Positions 32,748 through 41,615 of a stretch of 64,000 bases of DNA are shown here, in pieces (positions within the stretch are counted from its first letter, which is position 1; every line of letters begins with the position of its first letter). A model generated the notes under the pieces. It searched no databases. It was not told where the DNA came from and worked only from the letters and a program-made list of their open reading frames with translations. Location of the stretch: positions 6,200,001-6,264,000 of the forward strand of contig NZ_JAGPYQ010000001.1 of NCBI RefSeq assembly GCF_018070025.1, given 5' to 3'. Made by a program: the position numbers and the translations under genes. This DNA comes from Streptomyces liliiviolaceus (lineage in GTDB: Bacteria > Actinomycetota > Actinomycetes > Streptomycetales > Streptomycetaceae).

Positions 32748-35668
32748 CCGTGCGGCCGGGTCCGGCGTCCGCCGGGGAGAACACGCTGCGCCTGTCGATC
32801 CTCGGCCCCCTGCGGGCGTGGCACCGGGGAACGGAGCTGCACCTGGGCCCTCCGAAGCAGCGGAGCGTACTGGCGCTGCTGCTGGTCAGGGCGGGTAGGC
32901 CCGTGCCCGTGCATCACCTCGTCGACAGCTTATGGGACGGCGATCCACCCGAGCGGGCGGTCAATGTGGTGCACCGTCATGTGGGCGCCCTGCGGCGGCT
33001 CCTCGAACCCGGGCTGACACAGCGGAGCGAGGCCCGTGTGCTCGTACGCGCGGCCGGCGGATACCGGCTGGACGTCGGGGAGGAGGCACTGGACCTCCAT
33101 CGGTTCCGTACGCTGCGCGACGCGGGCCAGGAAGCGGCCGACCACGACCGGCCGGGGGAGGCGGCCGATCTGCTGCTCGCGGCCCTGGCACTGCGGAGCG
33201 GCCCGACGGCGGCCACACTGCCGCCCGGGCTCCGGTCGCACACCGACTTCGCCGCGGTCGACGCCGAGTACTTCCGTGCCGCCCAGGCCGCCGCGGAGAC
33301 CGCTCTCGTCTCCCGGCGCACCCAGCAGGCGCTGCCGCTGCTCGGACAGGCCGCGCAGGAGGACTCGCTGAACGAGGTCCTCCAGGCCGGGTTCATCCGG
33401 GTGCTGGCCGCGGAGGGGCTCACCGCCCGGGCTCTGGAGCAGTACCGGCGCGTCCGCGGGCGGCTGGCGGACGAACTGGGTGTCGACCCGGGGCCCGAAC
33501 TGCGCGCCGCCCAGGCCGACGTGCTGCGCGGCACCGTCTCCCCCACCGCCGACACGCCTCCGCGCACCTCGGCCGCCACGGCCGCCACGACTGCCCCGAC
33601 CGCGTCGGCTCCCCCGGCTTCCCCGGCTTCCGAAGGCAGGAGTCCCGCCCTGGTGCGGCCCGCGCAACTGCCCGCGGCACTGCGGGTGTTCAGCGGGCGG
33701 CGGACGGAGATCGAGCGCCTGGACTCGCTGCTGCCGGCCGGCACCCGCACGTCCGTCGCGATCGGGGGCGCCCCGGGCGTGGGGAAGACCACCCTGGCCC
33801 TGCACTGGGCCCATCGCGCCGCCCACCGGTTCCCCGACGGGCAGTTGTACCTGGACCTCCGGGGGTACGACCCGTCGGGAGACCCCCTCACTCCGTCGAC
33901 GGCGATCTGCCACTTCCTCGAATCCCTCGGTATCCCCAGCGAGCGCGTCCCGGCCGGCCTCGACAGCCGCACAGCGCTCTACCGCAGTGTGCTGGCCGGG
34001 CGCCGATGCCTGATCGTCCTCGACAACGCGCGCAACGCGGAGCAGGTGCGCCCGCTCCTGCCGGGCGGTCCGGGCTGCTTCACGGTCGTCACCAGTCGCG
34101 AACAGCTCACCGGTCTCGTCGCCTCGGCCGGCACGAGTCTGCTGACCGTGGACGTCCTGACGGTCGCGGAGGCCGTCGACTTCCTCACCCGCAGGCTCGG
34201 AAGGCCCCGGGTGGAACGCTCCCGTGAGGCGGCGCTCGCGATCATCGAGCACTGCGGCCGGCTGCCCCTCACCCTGGCCGTCGTCTGCGCACGCGCCGAG
34301 AGCCGCCCGGGCACCCCGCTGGCCGAGGTCGCGGCAGAGCTCGAACGAAGCCGCGACAGCCTCCAGGCCTTCACACTGAGCGGGACGAGCGACCCCGTCA
34401 CGGACACCCGCTCCGTCTTCTCCTGGTCCTACCGTGCTCTCACCGGGCAGGCGGCCGACGCGTTCCGCCGGCTGTGGCTGAGCCCGTCCCCCGACGTGTC
34501 ACCGCAGGCCGCCGCCAGCCTCACCGGCCTGCCGATGGAGAAGACCCGGCAGGTCATGTCGGAGCTGCACCGCGCCAACCTCTGGATCGAGTACGGGTCC
34601 GGCCGCTACGGCACCCATGAACTCCTCAAGAGGTTCGGCCAGGAGATGTCCCGCGCCGAGGACACCACCGCGTCCGTCGAGGGCGCCCGGCAGCGGCTGT
34701 ACGACCACTACCTGCACTCGGCGCACCACGCCTCCAGCGCCGTCAACACCCACCGGGAGCATCCGACGCTGCCCCCGCCGGCACCCGGTACGCAGGTCAT
34801 GACGTTCACGGGCACCGCCGGCACCGCCGACTGGCTGCACCACGAGATGCCCGCCCTGCACGCCATCGCCGTCCGCGACACGTACCACGGCGAGGGCGTG
34901 CGGCCCTGGCGGCTGGCGGCGGTCCTCGAACTGATCCTCGACCGCAGCGGACGCCGTCAGGAGCAGACGGAGATCCAGAGCGCGGCGCTGCTCGCGGCGC
35001 AACGCGCGGGCGACGCACAGGGACAGGCGCAGATGCACAGGTCGCTCGGGTTCGCCCTGGGCCGCACGCAGCAGGGCGACCAGGCGGCACGCCACCTGGA
35101 ACAAGCCCTGGTGCTCTTCGCCGAGGCGGGCGATCTGCTCGGGGAAGCGCTGACGCACCGCTACCTGGCCTTCCTGCGGAACGCCATGGAAGCGCACGAG
35201 CAGGCACTGACGCACTACGAGGCCGCGCTGGCGCTGTACCGCACGGCACGCCACGAGCTCGGGATCGCGTCCGTCACCAACGAGGTCGGCTGGACCCGCA
35301 TCCTCCTGCGGGACTTCGAGGGCGCCGTGGAATACTGCCAAAGGGCCGTCGACATCGCCCGCCGGGTCGGCAACCGCAATGTCGAGGCGGCCTCCTGGGA
35401 CAGTCTGGGCGTGGCGCACCACCGTCTGGGGCGGGAGCCGGAGGCCCTGCGGGCGCTGCATCGGGCTCTGGAGCACTACCGCCGCCTGGGCGACGCGTAC
35501 CTGACCGCCGACACGCTCGTGCACATCGGCAACGTGCACCGCTCCGCGTCTCCCGGCAAGGCGCGGCAGGCCTGGACCGAGGCGCTGGACATCCTCGACT
35601 CGCTCGGCCATCCCGAGGGAGAGCTGATCCGGGAGCGCCTCAAGGACATCGACGGCGGTTCGCGCTGA
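32744..35668 (+). CDS. AfsR/SARP-type regulator with NB-ARC and TPR domains, one TTA codon
   Basis: Large regulator of 974 residues. An OmpR-like winged helix (about 15-95) and BTAD (about 100-245) form the SARP unit. An Ala/Pro/Thr linker precedes an NB-ARC/STAND ATPase with Walker A GGAPGVGKTTLAL (about 340-352) and LIVLDNAR. TPR repeats fill about 760-960. This architecture is that of AfsR-type pathway or global activators of secondary metabolism. Codon 63 (32930-32932) is TTA, a leucine codon read only by the bldA tRNA in Streptomyces; I noticed no other in-frame TTA in the window. Start ATG 32744 overlaps the dehydrogenase stop. Target genes unknown. Confidence 0.92.
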   Translation: MTVRPGPASAGENTLRLSILGPLRAWHRGTELHLGPPKQRSVLALLLVRAGRPVPVHHLVDSLWDGDPPERAVNVVHRHVGALRRLLEPGLTQRSEARVLVRAAGGYRLDVGEEALDLHRFRTLRDAGQEAADHDRPGEAADLLLAALALRSGPTAATLPPGLRSHTDFAAVDAEYFRAAQAAAETALVSRRTQQALPLLGQAAQEDSLNEVLQAGFIRVLAAEGLTARALEQYRRVRGRLADELGVDPGPELRAAQADVLRGTVSPTADTPPRTSAATAATTAPTASAPPASPASEGRSPALVRPAQLPAALRVFSGRRTEIERLDSLLPAGTRTSVAIGGAPGVGKTTLALHWAHRAAHRFPDGQLYLDLRGYDPSGDPLTPSTAICHFLESLGIPSERVPAGLDSRTALYRSVLAGRRCLIVLDNARNAEQVRPLLPGGPGCFTVVTSREQLTGLVASAGTSLLTVDVLTVAEAVDFLTRRLGRPRVERSREAALAIIEHCGRLPLTLAVVCARAESRPGTPLAEVAAELERSRDSLQAFTLSGTSDPVTDTRSVFSWSYRALTGQAADAFRRLWLSPSPDVSPQAAASLTGLPMEKTRQVMSELHRANLWIEYGSGRYGTHELLKRFGQEMSRAEDTTASVEGARQRLYDHYLHSAHHASSAVNTHREHPTLPPPAPGTQVMTFTGTAGTADWLHHEMPALHAIAVRDTYHGEGVRPWRLAAVLELILDRSGRRQEQTEIQSAALLAAQRAGDAQGQAQMHRSLGFALGRTQQGDQAARHLEQALVLFAEAGDLLGEALTHRYLAFLRNAMEAHEQALTHYEAALALYRTARHELGIASVTNEVGWTRILLRDFEGAVEYCQRAVDIARRVGNRNVEAASWDSLGVAHHRLGREPEALRALHRALEHYRRLGDAYLTADTLVHIGNVHRSASPGKARQAWTEALDILDSLGHPEGELIRERLKDIDGGSR

Positions 35669-35703
35669 GCGCGCGGCACCGCCGTCCCAGCACGACGGGA
35701 CCG

Positions 35704-36246
35704 TCAGGAGCGTGAGAAGTACTGCTCACGCAGGCCCCGCATCGCGTAGTAGTGGCGTGACTTCACCGTGCCCGACGGTACGTCGAGGATGTGCGACGCC
35801 TCTTTCATCGTCCGGCCGTAGAGGTGGACGAGCGCCAGGACCTCCTGGTGCTCCCTGGACAGACGGCGCAGCAGGGAGGCCATCTCCAGGGAGGTCAGGA
35901 CCGCGTCGGTGTGGTCCGGCAGGGTGGTGTCGGGGCTGTGGGCGGTCGCCGTCTCGTGCCGGGCATAGGCACTGCGCATGCGGTCGACGATGAGGTTCCG
36001 GGTCACCTTGAGCAGCCAGCCGCGTACGGAGCCCTCCTGGTGGCGGAGCCGGTCGGCGTGCCGCCATGCCCTGATGAAGGTCTCCTGGACGATGTCCTCG
36101 GCGAGGTGATGATCCGTCAGGAAGCGGCGTGCGTAGGCGAGTAGTGCGGCGCGATGCTCTTCCACGAGCTCATCCACTCCGCCGGCGGGGCCGTTGTCCG
36201 CGTCGGATGAGAGTGCGCTTTCGTCGATGCCCGCAATCAGCGTCAT
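35704..36246 (-). CDS. ECF-type RNA polymerase sigma factor
   Basis: Extracytoplasmic-function sigma factor of 180 residues. Region 2 shows HLAEDIVQETFIRAWRHADRL and SVRGWLLKVTRNLIVDRMR; region 4 shows LSREHQEVLALVHLYGRTMKEASHILDVPSGTVKSR. An N-terminal acidic tail of about 25 residues precedes region 2. Start ATG 36246. It is convergent with the SARP gene, 35 bp apart. No anti-sigma gene adjoins, unlike the sigma at 13254. The 195 bp upstream reach the GH38 terminator. Confidence 0.9.
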   Translation of the reverse strand: MTLIAGIDESALSSDADNGPAGGVDELVEEHRAALLAYARRFLTDHHLAEDIVQETFIRAWRHADRLRHQEGSVRGWLLKVTRNLIVDRMRSAYARHETATAHSPDTTLPDHTDAVLTSLEMASLLRRLSREHQEVLALVHLYGRTMKEASHILDVPSGTVKSRHYYAMRGLREQYFSRS

Positions 36247-36399
36247 AGTCTGAAGGTCCTGCTTCTGTTCGCACCGGCGGCCTGTCCAGAAAGGGCGGGG
36301 GCTGACTGGCCAGAAAACCGTCGGCTTCTCGGTTTCGGAGCGCCGAGATTAAGCAGGGGGCAGTGCCGAAACAGTGCCGCCGTACGGCGGCGTGCCTCT

Positions 36400-36432
36400 G
36401 CGGGGCGCGGCTCGCACGGAGCCGCGCCCCGC
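36400..36432 (-). terminator. Terminator after the GH38 gene
   Basis: A perfect 14-bp GC stem pairs 36400-36413 with 36419-36432 around a GCACG loop. It lies 10 nt after the GH38 stop and closes the glycan-degradation operon. Confidence 0.82.
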
Positions 36433-36441
36433 TGAAGAGGC

Positions 36442-39400
36442 TCAGGCGCGCTTGATCCTCAGCGTCACCAGTTCGAACGGGCGGAGTTTCAGGGTGAGGC
36501 GGTTGCCGTCCTGGTCGGGGGCGGTGGCGTCCGGGAGCGGACGCTCCAGGAGGTCCGTCACCGTGACCGACTCGACGTCGAAGCCGGCCGTGAGCGTGGC
36601 TTGGCTGCGGCCCCCTCTCGACTCGTGGAAGCGGACCACGACGTCCCCGCTGTCGTCGTCCGCCAGCTTCAGCGCCGTGACCACGACCGCGTCCTGCGCG
36701 ACGGTCACCAGGGGAGCGACCTCCGAGGCCCCGCCGGCGACCTTCCGCTGGGGAAGGTTGATCCGCCAGCCCTCCCGCACCGCGTCCCCGATCGCCGCAC
36801 CGGGCACCAGCGCGTGCCGGAAGCGGTGCATGCCCTGGTCGGTCTCCGGGTCGGGGAAGCGCGGGGCGCGCAGCAGCGAGACGCGGACCGTGGTGGTCGT
36901 ACCGCCGTCCTCACGGACCGTACGCGTCACGTCGTGCCCGTACGTCGAGTCGTTGACGACGGCGACGCCCCAGCCGGGCTCCTCCATGTGGACGAACCGG
37001 TGGTTGCAGGCCTCGAACTTGGCCGCCTCCCAGGACGTGTTGGTGTGCGTCGGCCGGAAGAAGTGCCCGAACTGCGTCTCGGACGCGTACCGCTCGGCGT
37101 GCACGTCGAGCGGGAAGGCCATCTTCAGGAACTTCTCCGTCTCGTGCCAGTCGACCTCGGTGTCGAGGTCGAGCCGCCACTCCCCCGGCGCGAGCGACAG
37201 CACCTGCGTGACCTTCGACGCGCCGAAGCTCCGTACGATCCGGACCGAGACCCCGTCGTCACCGGGGACGACCTCGTCGGCGTCGACGAGGTCGGTGACC
37301 GTGTTGCGGTAGAACTCGTCGACGTCCCAGGCGTCCCACATGTTGGGGAAGTCGGGGTGGATCTGCAGCAGGTTGGCCGCCTCGCCGGGGGCGAGGGTCT
37401 CGCGGTCCGCGGCGAGGTCGAAGGCGGAGACCACGAGTCCGCGTTCGTCGATCTCGATGCGCAGACATCCGTTGTCGAGGACGAAGCCGCCGTCCGTGCG
37501 CGGCACGAGCGTGCACTCGCCGCCGACGGCCGGGGTCCGCGCACCGCCGGCGGGTACTCCGTCGCGGATGTGCGGCGCGGAGTTGAAGGCGAGGGTGGTC
37601 GTCCCCTCACCGGCGAGCGCGCGCTGGGCGGCGTCGATGATCCCGTTCAGTTCCTCGGCGACCGCCTCATAGGTCTTACGGGCCTCGCGGTGCACCCAGG
37701 CGATGGACGAGCCGGGCAGGATGTCGTGGAACTGGTGGAGCAGGACCGTCTTCCAGAGCCGGTCCAGCTTCTCGTGCGGGTAGCTGAACTTGGTCCGGAC
37801 CGCCGCGGTGGCCGCCCACAGCTCGGCCTCGCGCAGCAGGTGCTCGCTGCGGCGGTTGCCCTGTTTGGTCTTGGCCTGGCTGGTGAGGGTGGCGCGGTGC
37901 AGCTCCAGATACAGCTCGCCGACCCACACCGGGGCGTTCGGGTACTCGGCCTCCGCCTTCTCGAAGAACTTCTCCGGGGTCTCCCAGACCACGGTCGCCG
38001 AGCCTTCGAGGTCGCGGAGCCGGGCCGCCTTGGCGACCATCTCCCGGGTCGTGCCGCCGCCCCCGTCGCCCCAGCCGGTCGGGGCGAGGGAGTGCCGGGC
38101 GACACCCTTGTCCTTGAAGTTGTTCGCCGCGTGGGCGATCTCGCTGCCCTTCATCGAGCAGTTGTACGTGTCGACGGGCGGGAAGTGCGTGAAGATCCGC
38201 GTGCCGTCGATGCCCTCCCACTGGAAGGTGTGGTGCGGGAACTTGTTGGTCTGCGACCAGGAGATCTTCTGTGTGAGCAGCCACTTGGAGCCGGCCGCCT
38301 TGATGATCTGCGGCAGTCCGGCGGCGAAGCCGAAGGTGTCGGGGAGCCAGGCCTCGTCGTTGTCGACGCCGAACTCGTCGATGAAGAACCGCTTGCCGTG
38401 CACGAACTGGCGGGCCATGGCCTCCGAGCCGGGCATGTTGGTGTCGGACTCGACCCACATGCCGCCGGTGGGCACGAACCGCCCGTCGGCGACGGCCTTC
38501 TTCACCCGCGTCCACACCTCGGGCCGGTGCTCCTTGACCCAGGCCCACTGCTGGGCCTGCGACATGGCGAAGACGAAGTCGGGCTCGTCCTCCAGGAGCG
38601 CGGTCATGTTCGACGTGGTCCTGGCGACCTTGCGGACGGTCTCGCGCAGCGGCCACAGCCACGCCGAGTCGATGTGCGCGTGGCCGACCGCGCTGATGCG
38701 GTGGGCGGAGGGCACGGCCGGAGCCGCCAGCACCGCTTCAAGCTGGGAACGGGCCGCGGCGGCGGTGGCGCCCACGTTCTGCAGGTCGACGGCGTCGAGG
38801 GCCTTCTCCACCGCGCGCAGGATGTCCCAGCGACGGGCGGACTCCACGGGCAGCTCGGCCATCAGCTCGCCGAGGACCTCCAGGTCGATGACGAGCTGCC
38901 ACACCGTCTCGTCGAGGACGGCGAGGTCCATCCGCTCCAGTTTGTACTGCGGTTCGCCGCCGGCCGTCTCCTTGTCGCCGAGCTGTGTCGGCAGGAAGGG
39001 GTGGTAGTCGAGGATGACGGGGTTGGAGGCGGCCTCGATGTGCAGGCGCACCTCCTCGCCGCCGGCGACGGGCGCGCCGATCCGTACCCACTGGTTGCGC
39101 GGGTTGAGGCCCTTCACGGGGGTTCCGTCGGGTCGGTAGACGAGGCCCTCGCACTGGAAGCCGGGCATGTTCTCGTCGAAGCCGAGGTCGAGGAGCGCCT
39201 CGACGGTCTTCCCCGCCCATTCCTCGGGCACGGTCCCGGTCACCCGGAACCAGCTGGTGCCCCAGGGAGCACCCCACCTGTCGCCGACCGCCACCGGTGA
39301 CGGCGTGGCCGCCAGCCCCTCCTCGACGGGCACCGGCTCGCCGGGCGCGTTCCACACCGCCACTTCCAGCGGTACGGACTCGGGGTACACGGCGGGTCGT

Positions 39401-39459
39401 ATGCGCTCGTCGAGCACGCGCTTGAGGCGGGCTTCGACCAGGCCGCGGTCGTCATGCAT
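36442..39459 (-). CDS. Alpha-mannosidase, glycoside hydrolase family 38
   Basis: Cytoplasmic exo-alpha-mannosidase of 1005 residues, typical for bacterial GH38; no signal peptide. Zinc-site motif GHAHIDSAWLWPLRE (259-273; H260, H262, D264) and the nucleophile region GGMWVESDTNMPGSE (332-346; D339) are intact. An N-terminal beta domain (1-200) and C-terminal beta domains (about 640-1005) are as in the family. Start ATG 39459 after CGGAG. It is the last gene of the operon with GH85 (65 bp upstream) and GH5. Expected role: trimming alpha-linked mannose from imported N-glycan fragments. Linkage preference cannot be read. Confidence 0.95.
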   Translation of the reverse strand: MHDDRGLVEARLKRVLDERIRPAVYPESVPLEVAVWNAPGEPVPVEEGLAATPSPVAVGDRWGAPWGTSWFRVTGTVPEEWAGKTVEALLDLGFDENMPGFQCEGLVYRPDGTPVKGLNPRNQWVRIGAPVAGGEEVRLHIEAASNPVILDYHPFLPTQLGDKETAGGEPQYKLERMDLAVLDETVWQLVIDLEVLGELMAELPVESARRWDILRAVEKALDAVDLQNVGATAAAARSQLEAVLAAPAVPSAHRISAVGHAHIDSAWLWPLRETVRKVARTTSNMTALLEDEPDFVFAMSQAQQWAWVKEHRPEVWTRVKKAVADGRFVPTGGMWVESDTNMPGSEAMARQFVHGKRFFIDEFGVDNDEAWLPDTFGFAAGLPQIIKAAGSKWLLTQKISWSQTNKFPHHTFQWEGIDGTRIFTHFPPVDTYNCSMKGSEIAHAANNFKDKGVARHSLAPTGWGDGGGGTTREMVAKAARLRDLEGSATVVWETPEKFFEKAEAEYPNAPVWVGELYLELHRATLTSQAKTKQGNRRSEHLLREAELWAATAAVRTKFSYPHEKLDRLWKTVLLHQFHDILPGSSIAWVHREARKTYEAVAEELNGIIDAAQRALAGEGTTTLAFNSAPHIRDGVPAGGARTPAVGGECTLVPRTDGGFVLDNGCLRIEIDERGLVVSAFDLAADRETLAPGEAANLLQIHPDFPNMWDAWDVDEFYRNTVTDLVDADEVVPGDDGVSVRIVRSFGASKVTQVLSLAPGEWRLDLDTEVDWHETEKFLKMAFPLDVHAERYASETQFGHFFRPTHTNTSWEAAKFEACNHRFVHMEEPGWGVAVVNDSTYGHDVTRTVREDGGTTTTVRVSLLRAPRFPDPETDQGMHRFRHALVPGAAIGDAVREGWRINLPQRKVAGGASEVAPLVTVAQDAVVVTALKLADDDSGDVVVRFHESRGGRSQATLTAGFDVESVTVTDLLERPLPDATAPDQDGNRLTLKLRPFELVTLRIKRA

Positions 39460-39524
39460 GTGGGGTGCTCCGTAACTCCGTTGTGCGGGTTGTTGCTGTT
39501 ACCGGTGGTACCGGTGGTCGGCGG

Positions 39525-41573
39525 TCACCAGGTGTGGGTCAGGGTCGCGGGGGCCGACGCGGTGTAAAACTCCCCAACGGCCCGCAATTCGAACCTCGCC
39601 GCGCTCTCGTCTCCTTCCGCTGTCAGTCCTCCAACGAAGAAGGCCTGCTGAGCGGTTCCGCCGAGGAAGCGCCGGGTGCCGTCGGGCAGCACCCGGTGCA
39701 GCGTGTAATGGCGTACGCCGGCGCCGGTGGGCGCGCGCCAGGCGAGGCGCAGGTCGCCTCCCGAGGCACCCGTGACGCTCGCGTCGACGGGCGTGCCGGG
39801 CGCCTGGGCGTCCTGATCGCGTACGGCGATCCCTCCGAGCCGCCACTTCACGGCACCGCCGCCGTCGGCCCCGGTGAGCCGGACCCCGAGGGCGTGCACC
39901 GTGCCGTCCGCCGGCAGCCCGGTCAGCCGTACGGTCGAGGTCTCCCAGCCGTCACCGGCGGTGACGGGGAAGTAGGTGTACGCGTACGGCTGCCCGGGGC
40001 CCGACGGTTCGGCGGTGGCGACGGCCAGTTCCACGGTGACGTCCCCCGAGTCGGCCCGGTGGGTCAGCTCGACGACCGTGTCCTCGCCGAGCGGCAGGCG
40101 GGTTCCGTAGAGGTCGAGCGTGGTGGGCGCGGTCAGGGTGCCGTCGACCAGGACGCTGCTGCCGCCGCGCCACGCGTCCGCGAAGTCGAACGTGACGGCC
40201 GGGTGCTGTCCCGTCGTTCGCGTGACCCAGCGCCGGGACGGCAGCCGGTCCTGGAGACCGAGATGGTTCCACTGCGCCGTCGACGTGACCTCGCCGTCCT
40301 CGTACCAGCGCAGTCCGTGGCCGGTGTTGAAGGTGCTCGCGAACGGCAGTGCGGTGACGGTCGAGCGGTCGGCGACAAAGACGGCGGGCGCCCGCCAGGT
40401 GTCGGTGGTGTCGGGGCGGGCCGGGTCGAGTGAACGGCCGCTCCAGAAGCGGTCGTCGGCAGCGTGGAAGTCGCCGGGTGTGCGGGTGGCGGGCAGGTGG
40501 TTGCGGGTCCACTCGGGCCGGTAGAAGCCCACGGAGACGAGGTGCGCCGAGCCGCCGGGCACCATGGCGTCCCAGTTCACGGACCGGTTCCAGCCGTTGG
40601 CCTCGACGTCGACGCCCGCCCACAGCTCGTAGCGGTCACGGCCGATCTGCTGGGCGTTCGTGCCGGAGGACACCAGACTGCTCGCGGACCAGCGGAAGTC
40701 GAGGAACATCGTGTCGGCGGCCTGGTAGAACACCCGGTTCTGGTTGTTCAGGGCGCCCTGCCAGCTCACCGAGCCGCTGACGGTCATCGAGTCGTACCAG
40801 GTGACGCGCTGTCCCTTGGCCGCGCTGAGCGTCTTCAGTTCGGTGAGGAAGCCGAGCATGTCGGTGGCGAGCGCCGCGTTCCCGCCGCTCGTCTCGGCGT
40901 TGATGAACCAGCCGTCGAACCCGTACGCCTCGGCGACCGCGACGAGCTGGGCCGCCAGCGGGTAGTGCCCCGCCGCGTCCTTCTGCACCAGGTCGCGGGT
41001 CCACTGCAACTGGCCGCCGTACGCGGCGGGCGGCAGGAACACATTGCCGAGGACGGGTACGCCGTGCCGGTGGGCGGCGTCCACGATCGGCGCGTTCGGC
41101 GCGAGGATCAGCCCCTCGCCGGAGGAACCGCCCCAGAAGACCAGCTCGTCGACGTAGCTCCAGTGGGTGAGCGCGTAGTAGTCGGCGGTGGCCGCGCCCT
41201 GCGCGGGGTTGCTCGCGGTCGGACCGAAGGAGACCAGCGACTGGATACGGGCCTGCCCGGCGCGGGCCGTCGAGTTCACCGGTGTCGGGGTGAACCGCTC
41301 GGCGAGCGGCACGGACGCCGTGTTGAAGGCCAGGTCGGTGTCGGTGGCGGCGCTCCACGCCTTCAGACTGCGCCAGGTGATGCCCGCGCCCGGTGAGCCG
41401 GAGGGGAAGGAGTCCGGGTACCAGTAGGAGGCGTACGGCTGGAGGGCCGAGGCGGCGGCCCCGGCGGCGGGGGCCGCGGTCTCCTGACCGGCGGCGGCCG
41501 GTCCTGCCGGGAGCAGGGCGGCGGCCGTCCCGGTGCCGGCGACGAGCAGGACGGTGCGTCTGGTGGGGTTCAC
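39525..41573 (-). CDS. Endo-beta-N-acetylglucosaminidase, glycoside hydrolase family 85
   Basis: Secreted ENGase of 682 residues that cleaves the GlcNAc-beta-1,4-GlcNAc core of N-glycans. A twin-arginine signal (NPTRRTVLL, Arg 5-6) is followed by an Ala-rich export region. The GH85 signature FDGWFINAETSGG (219-231) holds the catalytic pair N225 and E227, equal to N171/E173 of Endo-A as I recall. Further family segments are YASYWYPDSFPSG and VLGNVFLPPAAYGGQ. The C-terminal part has a beta-sandwich and an FN3-like domain (about 585-680). I chose GTG 41573, 9 nt from AGGAGG; TTG 41579 is only 3 nt away. It lies between GH5 and GH38. Confidence 0.9.
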   Translation of the reverse strand: MNPTRRTVLLVAGTGTAAALLPAGPAAAGQETAAPAAGAAASALQPYASYWYPDSFPSGSPGAGITWRSLKAWSAATDTDLAFNTASVPLAERFTPTPVNSTARAGQARIQSLVSFGPTASNPAQGAATADYYALTHWSYVDELVFWGGSSGEGLILAPNAPIVDAAHRHGVPVLGNVFLPPAAYGGQLQWTRDLVQKDAAGHYPLAAQLVAVAEAYGFDGWFINAETSGGNAALATDMLGFLTELKTLSAAKGQRVTWYDSMTVSGSVSWQGALNNQNRVFYQAADTMFLDFRWSASSLVSSGTNAQQIGRDRYELWAGVDVEANGWNRSVNWDAMVPGGSAHLVSVGFYRPEWTRNHLPATRTPGDFHAADDRFWSGRSLDPARPDTTDTWRAPAVFVADRSTVTALPFASTFNTGHGLRWYEDGEVTSTAQWNHLGLQDRLPSRRWVTRTTGQHPAVTFDFADAWRGGSSVLVDGTLTAPTTLDLYGTRLPLGEDTVVELTHRADSGDVTVELAVATAEPSGPGQPYAYTYFPVTAGDGWETSTVRLTGLPADGTVHALGVRLTGADGGGAVKWRLGGIAVRDQDAQAPGTPVDASVTGASGGDLRLAWRAPTGAGVRHYTLHRVLPDGTRRFLGGTAQQAFFVGGLTAEGDESAARFELRAVGEFYTASAPATLTHTW

Positions 41574-41615
41574 GGGCAAGTGCCTCCTTGTGGGAGTTCT
41601 TGTTTCCTGTGGGGG

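Noticed and set aside
36601..39300. Very long open frame (899 codons) opposite the GH38 gene
   Set aside because: It is the mirror of a complete GH38 gene with intact motifs; Arg/Gly/Val-rich translation without any domain, as expected for the antisense of high-GC coding sequence.
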